From JBOGCH01 sp051656645 (GTDB lineage: Bacteria > Bacteroidota > Bacteroidia > Bacteroidales > Marinifilaceae), in the NCBI GenBank assembly GCA_051656645.1, contig JBOGCH010000003.1, positions 1 through 64,000 on the forward strand: DNA of 64,000 nucleotides, in the 5' to 3' direction. The position numbers and the translations under genes were made by a program. The notes under the pieces were generated by a model, which made no database searches, had not been told where the DNA came from, and saw only the letters and a program-made list of their open reading frames with translations. Each line of letters starts with the position of its first letter. Within the stretch, counting starts at the first letter, position 1. This document shows positions 9,125-16,840 of this stretch, piece by piece.

Positions 9125-10357
9125 ATGAGAAAGATTATTTATTTGTTAATACTTTTACTTAGCATAGCATGTACTACCGAGAAAAATGATGCTGTGTATG
9201 AGTATGTAGGGCCAATAGCAGGCTTACAAATACCTAAATCGCACTTAAGTGGTACGGAACTAAGAATTACTGGAAGTGGGTTTGTTGAAACGAGTGAAAT
9301 ATTACTACAATTGAATGGCGCGGATCAGGCCGAAGTGACGGAGCGGATACAAGCCGATGAGGACGGAATTACGGTGCGAATACCATCATTACAAATGGGA
9401 TTCTATATTATTCTATTGCGACAAGATGGTAAAGAATATAAAATAGGAGGTATAAACTTATATACAGACGAGATGTTGGCAGAGGATGTAGAGTTGTATG
9501 GTATATATGGACAGAGAGTTCTAGATATCAGACCAGTGTCTGTTAGTAAAAGACAAATTGGTGAGCCTCTTTTTTCTTTACCTTCTGACTTTATGTTTGG
9601 TGCCGGATTTATGATAGGTGAAAAACTGTACTATTCTTATTACGACTTGGGAAGAATTCCAAATCCGGGAGGGATAGGATCAACAATGGTTGGTTTTTAT
9701 CAACTAGGTTGTTACAATACGCAGAATACGGAATTAAAAGCAATACCATGGGAAAACCCTGAATCATATATTGCCATGGGCATACTGAAAGGTAAGTTAC
9801 ATGTGTTGAGTACTGTTGATTTTAAGACATATGTTTTGCAGAGTGTAAGCGATGATGGTGATAAAGAGGAAATAGCGACATTTGATTTTGCCCATTTGGG
9901 TGCAGAGCTATTTCTTGAACAAGATGGTAAGTTCCAGTACGTAGAGTCAGAGAATGCTATTTTGGTGGAAGGAATGATGGGACGTGGAGAAGCTATTCGT
10001 TATATGGCATGTGTCCTTGATATTGATGCAGGTACAGTAAGGAGCGTAGGTGAAGGAGGATCCCTATCCTACTGTAGTTTAATTATTAATCAAACAGTAT
10101 TGTATTTTGGAGTAGATGAAAATAGTACAACTGTATTTAGGATTCCTGATATTTATAATTGGAGTTTCCTAGATGTCTCTTTGCGAGAAACCGTAATAAA
10201 GAATCACGTATTATATAGTCCAATTTACTCAAAAGATAATGGTGTGGTGTATATGCTACGTAATGAGGATGTGGTAATGTATAATCCGGAATTGAAAGAG
10301 TTAGTTGGAGGTAAGTGGATTAGCTCTGGACTATCGGCAATAATGACAATTAAATAA
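9125..10357 (+). CDS. Lipoprotein with IPT/TIG-like domain and predicted beta-propeller
   Basis: This 410-residue lipoprotein (lipobox at LSIAC) starts, after a short linker, with an IPT/TIG-like Ig fold at about residues 30-110. Its features are GLQIPKSHLSGTELRITGSGF, then ILLQLNGADQAEV and VRIPSLQMGFYIILLR. The remaining 290 residues are beta-rich with repeated YS/FG segments and resemble a Kelch/NHL-type propeller, though blade motifs are weak. TIG domains in surface proteins usually act as spacers or glycan-binding stalks, as in some SusE/SGBP proteins. By position it is an accessory surface binding protein of this SusCD system. No enzyme signature is seen. Confidence 0.7.
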   Translation: MRKIIYLLILLLSIACTTEKNDAVYEYVGPIAGLQIPKSHLSGTELRITGSGFVETSEILLQLNGADQAEVTERIQADEDGITVRIPSLQMGFYIILLRQDGKEYKIGGINLYTDEMLAEDVELYGIYGQRVLDIRPVSVSKRQIGEPLFSLPSDFMFGAGFMIGEKLYYSYYDLGRIPNPGGIGSTMVGFYQLGCYNTQNTELKAIPWENPESYIAMGILKGKLHVLSTVDFKTYVLQSVSDDGDKEEIATFDFAHLGAELFLEQDGKFQYVESENAILVEGMMGRGEAIRYMACVLDIDAGTVRSVGEGGSLSYCSLIINQTVLYFGVDENSTTVFRIPDIYNWSFLDVSLRETVIKNHVLYSPIYSKDNGVVYMLRNEDVVMYNPELKELVGGKWISSGLSAIMTIK

Positions 10358-10393
10358 CCTACATATTTTATTAACCAATTAATCACTAAACAC

Positions 10394-11254
10394 ATGAAAA
10401 AATTAACTTACTTATTTGGTATATTGTTATTAGTAAGCAATATGGCCTGTTCAAGCGACAATACAAACAGCGAACCTGAAGTTCCCGAGATTCCTGAAAT
10501 TCCAAGTGAAGAGGTTGAAGAACCAACACCTATTTTAAATAAGTTGGTAACTTCTGTAAGGTACGTGGATTTAGAGGCTCCAGACTCGACAACATTTTAC
10601 ACTGACTATAGTTTGAAATTCGATGACAAAGATAATGTTATTGGAATCAAGGAGAGTGTTTTTCAAGGCGGTAGATTGGTTGAAGCATTGAGTTCGGAGA
10701 TTGACTATACCATAGGTGAAGGTAATGTAATTACGTATAGTTATGATGACTACGGGGATGAGTATAAAGTTACAATGAAGAGAAATAGTCAGGGATACAT
10801 TACCGAGATAGAAGAACTGTATGTGGATGAGAATGTTGTAATGAATAAAATAGATATTGTTCTTAGTGATGATAATAAATTGAGTCAAATTGATATGACA
10901 TTCTATGGCGGAGAAAAGGAAACAATGTTCAAGGTTGATTATAGTGCTGATGGTAAAAACTGGAAGAGTGTAACTGCATATGATTATGATGAAGATGATG
11001 TTCTACAACCAATTGTGATCCCATGTAAAATTAGCGATTTTATGAACAATGCAAATGTTGACTATAATAGCTTTAATCTTGCATTTGGACTTAATGGTTT
11101 ATTGAATATTGCTATTCTTTCAGGTTATATGCCTACAGCAGAAAAGATTGTGAATAGTATAGAGCCGATTAAGACTATTGGAATAGAGGAAAAAGACGGA
11201 AAACTTGTTATGAGAAATTCTGTGGGAAAAAAAGCTATATTTACATTTAAGTAA
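10394..11254 (+). CDS. Acidic surface lipoprotein, unknown function
   Basis: This 286-residue lipoprotein has its lipobox at SNMAC. It is followed by SSDN, an acidic stretch right after the acylated Cys of the type that promotes surface export in Bacteroidota. A Pro/Glu-rich linker (PEVPEIPEIPSEEVEEP) leads to a beta-rich domain containing DYSLKFDDKDNV, VTMKRNSQGYITEIEE and SQIDMTFYGGEKE. Those repeats resemble the YD/DUF4595-type lipoproteins of Bacteroidales, but I cannot assign a family firmly. It is the last gene of the operon, before a bidirectional terminator. Confidence 0.72.
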   Translation: MKKLTYLFGILLLVSNMACSSDNTNSEPEVPEIPEIPSEEVEEPTPILNKLVTSVRYVDLEAPDSTTFYTDYSLKFDDKDNVIGIKESVFQGGRLVEALSSEIDYTIGEGNVITYSYDDYGDEYKVTMKRNSQGYITEIEELYVDENVVMNKIDIVLSDDNKLSQIDMTFYGGEKETMFKVDYSADGKNWKSVTAYDYDEDDVLQPIVIPCKISDFMNNANVDYNSFNLAFGLNGLLNIAILSGYMPTAEKIVNSIEPIKTIGIEEKDGKLVMRNSVGKKAIFTFK

Positions 11255-11283
11255 TTAAAACGCAATTAACCGTTTAGAATAAA

Positions 11284-11323
11284 AAAAGAATACAGTTTGG
11301 ATTAATCCAAACTGTATTCTTTT
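11284..11323. terminator. Bidirectional terminator (40-bp perfect palindrome)
   Basis: AAAAGAATACAGTTTGGATT is followed immediately by its exact reverse complement. A-runs lie on the left and T-runs on the right, so it can terminate both the rightward lipoprotein operon and the leftward sigma-54 activator gene, whose stop codon lies inside it. Confidence 0.88.
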
Positions 11324-12528
11324 AATTTACGGTATAACGTTCTTTCGGATATACCTAATTCGTTGGCTGCAGCTTTGCGCTTGCCTGCATGTCTTTGTAA
11401 GGCTTTATCAATCAGTTCTCGTTCATTCTGTTCTAATGAAAAGCTCTCCTCGACATATGGAGTAGTTTCCTGATAGTGCTCAATGCGTGTAGGACGCGAG
11501 GTTGGCACCGTGGTGATAAACTCCTGTTCTGGAGTGAATCCGTTGTGAAGGACAATGGCTGTATTGCTCTCTGCAGGCGGTGTTGGAGTAGTCACTTCGT
11601 TGCCTTGCATTACACCATACACTAAACGTTTAAGATCGTTCATGTCCTTTTTCATGTCGAAAAGTATTTTGTACAGTATTTCGCGCTCTGAAGCGTAGCT
11701 TTGTTCTCCACTACCCTCCGCAGTGCTAAGCATAATTTGCTGCTCCATGTTGGGCAAATATTTTTGTAGCGTCAATGCGTCAAGCTCTCTCTCCTGTTCA
11801 AGGATTGACACCTGTTTTGTAATGTTTTTTAATTGGCGCACATTGCCCGGCCAGCGGTACTCCATGAGTAGGTTGGTTGCACTGGCGTCTAAACGCATTG
11901 CCGGCATACGATATTTTTCAGCAAAATCGGCGGCAAACTTCCTAAACAATAATGGAATATCCTCAGGGCGCTCTCTAAGTGAAGGAATATGTATAGGAAT
12001 TGTATTTAAACGGTAATATAAATCCTCTCTAAATTTACCCTCTTTTACTGCTTTGGGGAAGTCTATATTTGTTGCGGCAATCACTCGAACGTTGGTTTTT
12101 TGTACCTTGGAGGAGCCAACACGCATAAACTCGCCCGTTTCCAATACACGTAGCAATCGTGCTTGCGTTGGTAAAGGCAATTCTCCAACTTCGTCAAGGA
12201 AAATGGTACCTCCGTCTGTGACTTCAAAGTATCCTTTACGTTCCGTTACGGCACCCGTAAAAGCTCCTTTTTCATGTCCAAACAGTTCGGAATCTATTGT
12301 TCCTTCAGGGATAGCACCGCAGTTTACAGCAATATATTGCGCATGTTTTCGCGCGCTGAAACTGTGAATAATTCGTGGAAACACCTCTTTCCCTACTCCA
12401 CTCTCACCTGTTATTAGTACAGATAAATCGGTAGGTGCAACTTGTTTTGCAATATCAAGTGCACGATTGAGCGCAGGAGTATTTCCAATAATTTCAAATT
12501 TCTGTTTAATAGCTTGAATTTCGTTCAT
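11302..12528 (-). CDS. Sigma-54-dependent transcriptional activator (AAA+/Fis)
   Basis: This 408-residue activator has almost no N-terminal sensory region. The AAA+ domain starts near residue 10, with Walker A GESGVGKEVF, the sigma-54 contact loop GAFTGA in EKGAFTGAVTERKGYFE, Walker B GGTIFLDEVGELP and the sensor/arginine-finger segment RLLRVLETGEFMRVGS. A variable linker of about 100 residues follows. The C-terminus is a Fis-type helix-turn-helix (KRKAAANELGISERTLYRKLKEYSLD). It lets RNA polymerase with sigma-54 open promoters. Lacking a receiver, GAF or PAS domain, it must be controlled by level, by the linker, or by a partner protein. It is divergent from nanA; whether it controls nanA is not shown. 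Confidence 0.95.
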   Translation of the reverse strand: MNEIQAIKQKFEIIGNTPALNRALDIAKQVAPTDLSVLITGESGVGKEVFPRIIHSFSARKHAQYIAVNCGAIPEGTIDSELFGHEKGAFTGAVTERKGYFEVTDGGTIFLDEVGELPLPTQARLLRVLETGEFMRVGSSKVQKTNVRVIAATNIDFPKAVKEGKFREDLYYRLNTIPIHIPSLRERPEDIPLLFRKFAADFAEKYRMPAMRLDASATNLLMEYRWPGNVRQLKNITKQVSILEQERELDALTLQKYLPNMEQQIMLSTAEGSGEQSYASEREILYKILFDMKKDMNDLKRLVYGVMQGNEVTTPTPPAESNTAIVLHNGFTPEQEFITTVPTSRPTRIEHYQETTPYVEESFSLEQNERELIDKALQRHAGKRKAAANELGISERTLYRKLKEYSLD

Positions 12529-12558
12529 ACTTCTACTTGTTTATTTTAGTAATCTGCA

Positions 12559-12589
12559 AAAATAGCAGTTTTACTGACAAAATAGCAGT
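12559..12589. repeat. Direct repeats AAAATAGCAGT, possible operator
   Basis: Two identical 11-mers start 20 bp apart, about two helical turns. The first overlaps the predicted -7 box of the sigma-54 activator gene, as expected of a repressor site. A third, near-identical copy (AAATAGCAGTTCTGTAAT) overlaps the nanA stop codon, while the second copy continues as AGCAGTCTGTTAT. Confidence 0.5.
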
Positions 12590-12742
12590 CTGTTATGTTT
12601 AATTAATAGCGATTAGACCACGTAAACTATTTTTTGTTGATAGGATAACTATATTCGAATTATATATCTATATTTGTCAGACAAATAGAACAAAAAATAA
12701 GATTATATAGCTTTTCTGTAAATCGTTGGTGGGAGGATACTG

Positions 12743-12774
12743 TTTAAGTGTTGTGATATAGAATGTTAGGTTTG
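12743..12774 (+). promoter_or_regulatory. Candidate promoter of nanA
   Basis: TTTA (12743-12746), a 20-bp spacer and TAGGTTTG (12767-12774) fit the Bacteroides -33/-7 pattern with one mismatch. Transcription would begin about 40 bases before the nanA ATG. Confidence 0.5.
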
Positions 12775-12822
12775 CATTGAGAAGCCTTATTGTACAGTAT
12801 TACTTAGAAATAATTTATTACA

Positions 12823-13725
12823 ATGAAAGAAAATCAACGACTAACAGGGCTCATTGCGGCTGTCTTTACACCATTTACACCTGAAGATTCTATTAATTTT
12901 GACATGATTAATACCTATGCTGACTATATTTTCTCATCAGGTATAACAGGAGTGTTTGTGTGTGGTACTACCGGAGAATCGCACTCACTAACAATTGCAG
13001 AACGTAAAGCTATCCTAGAGGCATGGATAAAAGCTGCGCAGGGACGTTTTAAAGTAATTGCGCATGTTGGGCATAATGCACAAAAAGCTGCGCAGGAGTT
13101 GGCTGAGCATGCAGGCGAGATGGGTGCAGATGCTATAGCAGCCATAGCTCCCTCCTTTTTCAAACCCTCGAACGTGAATGAGCTGATACGTTTCTTTACA
13201 CCTATAGCAGCGGCGGCTCCTAATTTACCATTTTACTACTATAATATGCCAGCAATGACGGGTGTTGACTTGTCGGTTGCGGACTTCTTGGTAAAAGGAA
13301 AGCTTTTAATCCCTAATCTTGCCGGAGTAAAATTTACTCATAATAATCTAATGGAAATGCGCGATTGTATGACTGTTGATAATGGAGCATTTGAAATTTT
13401 GCATGGGTATGATGAAATACTGATGGCCGGATTAGCCCTAGGAGCTAATGCAGGAGTGGGAAGTACCTATAATTATATCCCCGATGTATATAACGGTATC
13501 ATTGAAGCAATGAATGAGGGAAATTTGGACAAGGCCCGTCAACTACAGTCTCGATCGGTAGATATTGTCAAGATCTTAGTAAAATATGGTGGTGGTGTTC
13601 GTGCCGGAAAAGCAATAATGAAACTTAAAGGACTTTCATGCGGTGAATGTCGTTCACCTATAGCTGTGTTTACGGATGAGGAATATGCTCAACTAAGTGC
13701 TGATTTGCAGGAATATTATGCTTAA
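12823..13725 (+). CDS. nanA: N-acetylneuraminate lyase
   Basis: This 300-residue class I aldolase of the DHDPS/NAL superfamily cleaves N-acetylneuraminate to N-acetylmannosamine and pyruvate in the cytoplasm. Visible signatures are the substrate loop GVFVCGTTGESHSL (residues about 43-56), the catalytic tyrosine in FYYYNMPAMTG and the Schiff-base lysine in AGVKFTHNN. The NMPAMTG and KFTHNN wording fits sialate lyases rather than dihydrodipicolinate synthase. Length is normal. A GntR/FadR regulator follows after 222 bp, and a GH20 hexosaminidase faces it beyond. The epimerase (NanE) and kinase needed for ManNAc are not nearby. Confidence 0.92.
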   Translation: MKENQRLTGLIAAVFTPFTPEDSINFDMINTYADYIFSSGITGVFVCGTTGESHSLTIAERKAILEAWIKAAQGRFKVIAHVGHNAQKAAQELAEHAGEMGADAIAAIAPSFFKPSNVNELIRFFTPIAAAAPNLPFYYYNMPAMTGVDLSVADFLVKGKLLIPNLAGVKFTHNNLMEMRDCMTVDNGAFEILHGYDEILMAGLALGANAGVGSTYNYIPDVYNGIIEAMNEGNLDKARQLQSRSVDIVKILVKYGGGVRAGKAIMKLKGLSCGECRSPIAVFTDEEYAQLSADLQEYYA

Positions 13726-13831
13726 ATAGCAGTTCTGTAATACATATATCTTTATTCCTGTAATATCAGTGTAAATAGCTGAATTGTTTGGATAATATAT
13801 GAAAGCAGTAGAGCAAATTTGGTGTTTCAGC

Positions 13832-13852
13832 AAATATCAGTTTCTGATATTT
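13832..13852. promoter_or_regulatory. Inverted repeat, possible operator of the GntR regulator
   Basis: AAATATCAG-TTT-CTGATATTT is a perfect 9-bp inverted repeat 95 bp before the regulator ATG. A half-site AATATCAGT occurs at 13762-13770. Symmetric sites of this size suit dimeric GntR/FadR proteins, so autoregulation is plausible. Confidence 0.4.
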
Positions 13853-13891
13853 TAGCTAACTCCAAATAGTGTATATTACAAGTAGTTAATG

Positions 13892-13899
13892 TAATTTTG
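13892..13899 (+). promoter_or_regulatory. Candidate -7 element for the GntR regulator
   Basis: TAATTTTG matches TAnnTTTG and lies 48 bases before the ATG at 13948. No good -33 box is present. Confidence 0.4.
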
Positions 13900-13947
13900 T
13901 ATTGACAATGGGAACTGAATAGTAGCAATGAAATTGATAAACAAATA

Positions 13948-14691
13948 ATGTTGACAGATTTAAAAATAGAAACAAAATCGACAACTCTAGTAGATCAGGT
14001 TGAAAATAGATTATTGAATTATTTTAAGGAACAAGATTTACGTGTTGGAGATGCAATACCTAACGAATTGGATTTAGCGCTTGCTCTAGGAGTGGCAAGA
14101 AGTGTTCTGAGAGAAGCGCTAAGTAGATTGAAGATGCTGGGAATGATTCAAAGCAGAACAAGGCGAGGGATGGTTTTATGCGAACCTTCCATTTGGACTG
14201 TAATGAGTAAGATGGTTGATCCTAGAATATTATCTGAAAATACATTATATGATATACTTGGTATGCGTGTAGCGCTTGAGATTGGTATATGTAACGATAT
14301 CTTTGATAATATTACCGATGAGGATATCTCAGCTTTGGAGACAATTGTTAATAACGGAATAATAATTGATGAGATATATTATACCTCAGTTAGTGAATTT
14401 GCTTTTCACTCTAAACTATTTGAAATTACAAGAAATGTTGCCATACAGCAGTTTCAGGAGTTAATTCATCCGGTAATGGAGTTTGTAAAGGACAAATACC
14501 ACGATATGTTTGAACCCATAAACATTGAAAGGAAAGCGAATGGGGAATTCATCACTCATGCCGATTTATTAGAAATAATAAAAAGAAGAGACAGAGATGC
14601 TTATAAAACAGCTATAGAGCAGCATTTTGCAGCCTATACCTTGGTTAACCGTGAACGAAAAAAAGAGAATACTATAAATGCGAATGGATAA
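13948..14691 (+). CDS. GntR-family (FadR/FCD) transcriptional regulator, possible NanR analogue
   Basis: This 247-residue protein has an N-terminal winged helix (residues about 15-80, with GDAIPNELDLALALGVARSVLREALSRLKMLG and an RTRRGM wing). An all-helical FCD ligand domain follows, with the FAFHSKLFEITRN histidine and HADLLEIIKRRD. FCD regulators bind small organic acids or sugars, often through a metal held by conserved His/Asp residues. Escherichia coli NanR, the sialic acid repressor, belongs to the same GntR/FCD class. The position directly after nanA and before a hexosaminidase suggests the same job here, which remains an inference. A perfect inverted repeat upstream (13832-13852) could be its own operator. 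Confidence 0.88.
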   Translation: MLTDLKIETKSTTLVDQVENRLLNYFKEQDLRVGDAIPNELDLALALGVARSVLREALSRLKMLGMIQSRTRRGMVLCEPSIWTVMSKMVDPRILSENTLYDILGMRVALEIGICNDIFDNITDEDISALETIVNNGIIIDEIYYTSVSEFAFHSKLFEITRNVAIQQFQELIHPVMEFVKDKYHDMFEPINIERKANGEFITHADLLEIIKRRDRDAYKTAIEQHFAAYTLVNRERKKENTINANG

Positions 14692-14739
14692 TAATTAGTG
14701 TGTTATTAGTCCTTGTGTTGAGTAATTAAAGAGATTATA

Positions 14740-14790
14740 AATGTCACCCCAATTACATGGTTAACGTAATTGGGGTGACATTCTTTTTTT
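14740..14790. terminator. Bidirectional terminator
   Basis: AATGTCACCCCAATTAC (14740-14756) pairs perfectly with 14766-14782 across a 9-base loop, followed by C and T7. It ends the rightward regulator gene. The stop codon of the leftward GH20 gene overlaps its T-run, so that gene can use the same stem. Confidence 0.93.
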
Positions 14791-16294
14791 ACCACATATA
14801 ACCTTGATTGTTGAACCATGCTTTTTTAGTTGTAATTCTTTCCACTAAATTATTGAATGAAGGTAACTCTTCTCCGTTGTGCCACATAAGTTCAGAGATT
14901 GCAAATATACGGGGAAATAGTCGGTCGTCAAGCATATCTTCAGTAAGTTCATAGTCTGTCCATAATGCACAACTCATTCCCAATACAAGTGGATTTTGTT
15001 CCTTAATATAGGATGGGTTGTTGGTATATATATCTTCTATAGATTGTGTCCTGTCAGCCCCATATCCTTTCCATGGTGTAAGTGGGAAATTTAAATACGT
15101 TCCTTTGTTCGTGCCACAAATAACAGGATGTCCCGCTTCCATTGCGTTATTAAGAGCAAGTTTTCTGTGTCCACGCCAGTTCCACCATTGTATAACAACG
15201 TTCTCCGGAAGCTTATGTCCTTTTTCATAAACAACGTCACCCCACATAATAGCTTTGCGGCCTTTCTTCTGAATATACTCGGCCATCTGAGACATAAACC
15301 ATAGTTGTAAATCATGACTGTTTTTTAATCCTAACTCCTCTCTTCTTTTTATACAATCCGGACACTTATTCCAATTGTCTTTTGGCGCTTCATCACCACC
15401 AAGGTGGATATAGGCGGAAGGGAATAAATCACAAACTTCGTCCAATACATTTCTTAAAAAAGTCAGAGCATCCTCTTTTCCAGCACAAAAAATATTAGGG
15501 GTAAAAGCTGTTTCCGGTATTTTGATAGGCGCTCCAAAACAACTGTATTGCGGATATGCAAATAGTGCCGCTTCTGAGTGTCCTGGCATATCAATCTCTG
15601 GTACAACTGTAATACCTTTCTTTTCTGCGTATTTTACAATTTCTCGAATCTCTTTTTGTGTATAGTATCCCTGTTGTTCCTTCCCTTTTCCTACAAAAGC
15701 ACCCGTCTTAGTAAGTTCCGGATATTTCTTAATCTCAACACGCCATCCCAAGCCTTCTGTTAAATGCCAATGGAAATAGTTCATCTTAAGCATAGATAGC
15801 ATATCAATGTATTTCTTTATTGTAGTAACCCGATGGTATTGTCGTCCTGAGTCCAATAAAAAGCTGCGCCATTCCACGCGTGGAGAGTCGCTAATCTCAA
15901 CACAAGGAAAAACAGTACTATTGCCATTAATAACAGCAAGCTGTTTCAATGTTTGTACTGCATATATGTATCCCTGTTTATCCGAAGCAGAAATATTGAT
16001 CTCTGTAGGTGTTATGCTTAAGCGGTATGATTCGCTCGATAATGTCCCATCTTTAATAAACTTAATGGTAGTCCGATGCGATTGTTTTGTTTTATTCTCT
16101 TGAATACTTTTAAGTAAGTCTGTTTTGAATAATTCAAGAGCATACGCTGCATCTTTGTTCGCTGTAACAACAACCTTCGGTGATAAAGTAAATTCTCCAT
16201 CTTTAGGTGTCATAGAACTAGGTGTCGGAATCACGCTTTGACATAATCCGTTAAGCGTAAACAACAAAATGATAAGTGTGATTAGTGATCTCAT
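14789..16294 (-). CDS. Beta-N-acetylhexosaminidase, GH20
   Basis: This 501-residue exported enzyme has a signal peptide (MRSLITLIILLFTLNGLCQ). A GH20b-like N-terminal domain (about 20-130) precedes the GH20 TIM barrel, with the catalytic pair in YIHLGGDEAPKDNW, plus HWHLTEGLGWR, VVPEIDMPGHSEAAL and the late QWWNWRG. GH20 enzymes remove terminal beta-linked GlcNAc or GalNAc by substrate-assisted catalysis; the Asp-Glu pair is intact. It is the normal length of a Bacteroidales GH20 without accessory modules. With nanA and a sialidase in the same window it fits degradation of host N- and O-glycans in the periplasm or at the surface. Confidence 0.95.
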   Translation of the reverse strand: MRSLITLIILLFTLNGLCQSVIPTPSSMTPKDGEFTLSPKVVVTANKDAAYALELFKTDLLKSIQENKTKQSHRTTIKFIKDGTLSSESYRLSITPTEINISASDKQGYIYAVQTLKQLAVINGNSTVFPCVEISDSPRVEWRSFLLDSGRQYHRVTTIKKYIDMLSMLKMNYFHWHLTEGLGWRVEIKKYPELTKTGAFVGKGKEQQGYYTQKEIREIVKYAEKKGITVVPEIDMPGHSEAALFAYPQYSCFGAPIKIPETAFTPNIFCAGKEDALTFLRNVLDEVCDLFPSAYIHLGGDEAPKDNWNKCPDCIKRREELGLKNSHDLQLWFMSQMAEYIQKKGRKAIMWGDVVYEKGHKLPENVVIQWWNWRGHRKLALNNAMEAGHPVICGTNKGTYLNFPLTPWKGYGADRTQSIEDIYTNNPSYIKEQNPLVLGMSCALWTDYELTEDMLDDRLFPRIFAISELMWHNGEELPSFNNLVERITTKKAWFNNQGYMW

Positions 16295-16509
16295 AAATGG
16301 TGATATTATTTTGGATAAAAATAATAAGTATTTTTCAATTTTTAAACTTATACAATACTTATAAACTTCTACTATATTGATAGATGTTGGAAATTATAAA
16401 GAATCTAAGGCTTTGTGAGTGCAAATTGTTTGTTTTTGATGCATGGTAGTATAATTGTGGGGGTATTGTTCTCAAAAATGTATTATTTTTAAAAATATAC
16501 CCCTAAAAA

Positions 16510-16540
16510 TTTGTTCTGTTGATTAGAATAAATACATTTG
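16510..16540 (+). promoter_or_regulatory. Promoter of the leader ORF/glnN transcript
   Basis: TTTG (16510-16513), a 19-bp spacer and TACATTTG (16533-16540) are a perfect match to the Bacteroides consensus TTTG N19-21 TAnnTTTG. Transcription would start near 16548, about 26 bases before the small ORF. Confidence 0.8.
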
Positions 16541-16573
16541 TGGTGTTGAAATAATTTTATACAATAAGAGAGA

Positions 16574-16771
16574 ATGAACTATATTAATAACAATACATTC
16601 ACCCCGGGATTTGCCGGAATGCTTGCGGAACGTAAAAGTTACCGCATGGTGGATCGCATCGAAACGCCCAAAGATGAACGCGCTACATTATGCGCCGGAG
16701 AACGTGCCGGAATAAGTAGCAGTGCGGTTGTTTATTGTGCGGTTTGTGATGCAAACTATGTTATGAAATAA
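16574..16771 (+). CDS. Small 65-residue protein or leader ORF upstream of glnN
   Basis: The ORF begins 33 bases after a consensus promoter and ends exactly where a strong terminator stem begins. The protein starts MNYINNNTFTPGFAGMLAERKSYR and ends with a cysteine-containing tail (CAVCDANYVMK); it has three Cys and no Gln. No signal peptide or membrane span is visible, and I do not recognise a family. It may be a real small protein, for example a nitrogen-status regulator, or a leader whose translation controls read-through into glnN. The absence of glutamine codons argues against simple glutamine-codon attenuation. Confidence 0.6.
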   Translation: MNYINNNTFTPGFAGMLAERKSYRMVDRIETPKDERATLCAGERAGISSSAVVYCAVCDANYVMK

Positions 16772-16811
16772 AGGAGAAGAGACGCTTAGCGGACTTCTCC
16801 TTTATTTTTTT
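16769..16811 (+). terminator. Strong terminator or attenuator ahead of glnN
   Basis: TAAAGGAGAAG (16769-16779) pairs perfectly with CTTCTCCTTTA (16794-16804) and is followed by seven T. The stop codon of the small ORF is inside the 5-prime arm. The glnN ATG is only 29 bases beyond the T-run, and no promoter is seen in that gap. Confidence 0.9.
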
Positions 16812-16840
16812 GTTTAAACCTGATAATTAAATATTGCACT

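Larger units (their letters stand above)
12529..12822. promoter_or_regulatory. Divergent promoter region of sigma-54 activator and nanA
   Basis: The 294 bp hold three TAnnTTTG sites. TATTTTTG on the minus strand (12557-12564) would serve the activator gene. TATATTTG (12669-12676) and TAGGTTTG (12767-12774) face nanA, and the latter has TTTA 20 bp upstream (12743-12746). The region also contains two direct repeats AAAATAGCAGT at 12559-12569 and 12579-12589. No classical sigma-54 promoter (GG N10 GC) was found by eye. Confidence 0.55.

Noticed and set aside
12823..13725. Dihydrodipicolinate synthase (dapA)
   Set aside because: Active-site wording (YYNMPAMTG, GVKFTHNN) and the regulator/hexosaminidase context fit sialate lyase better, even though dapF and dapL are 8 kb away.
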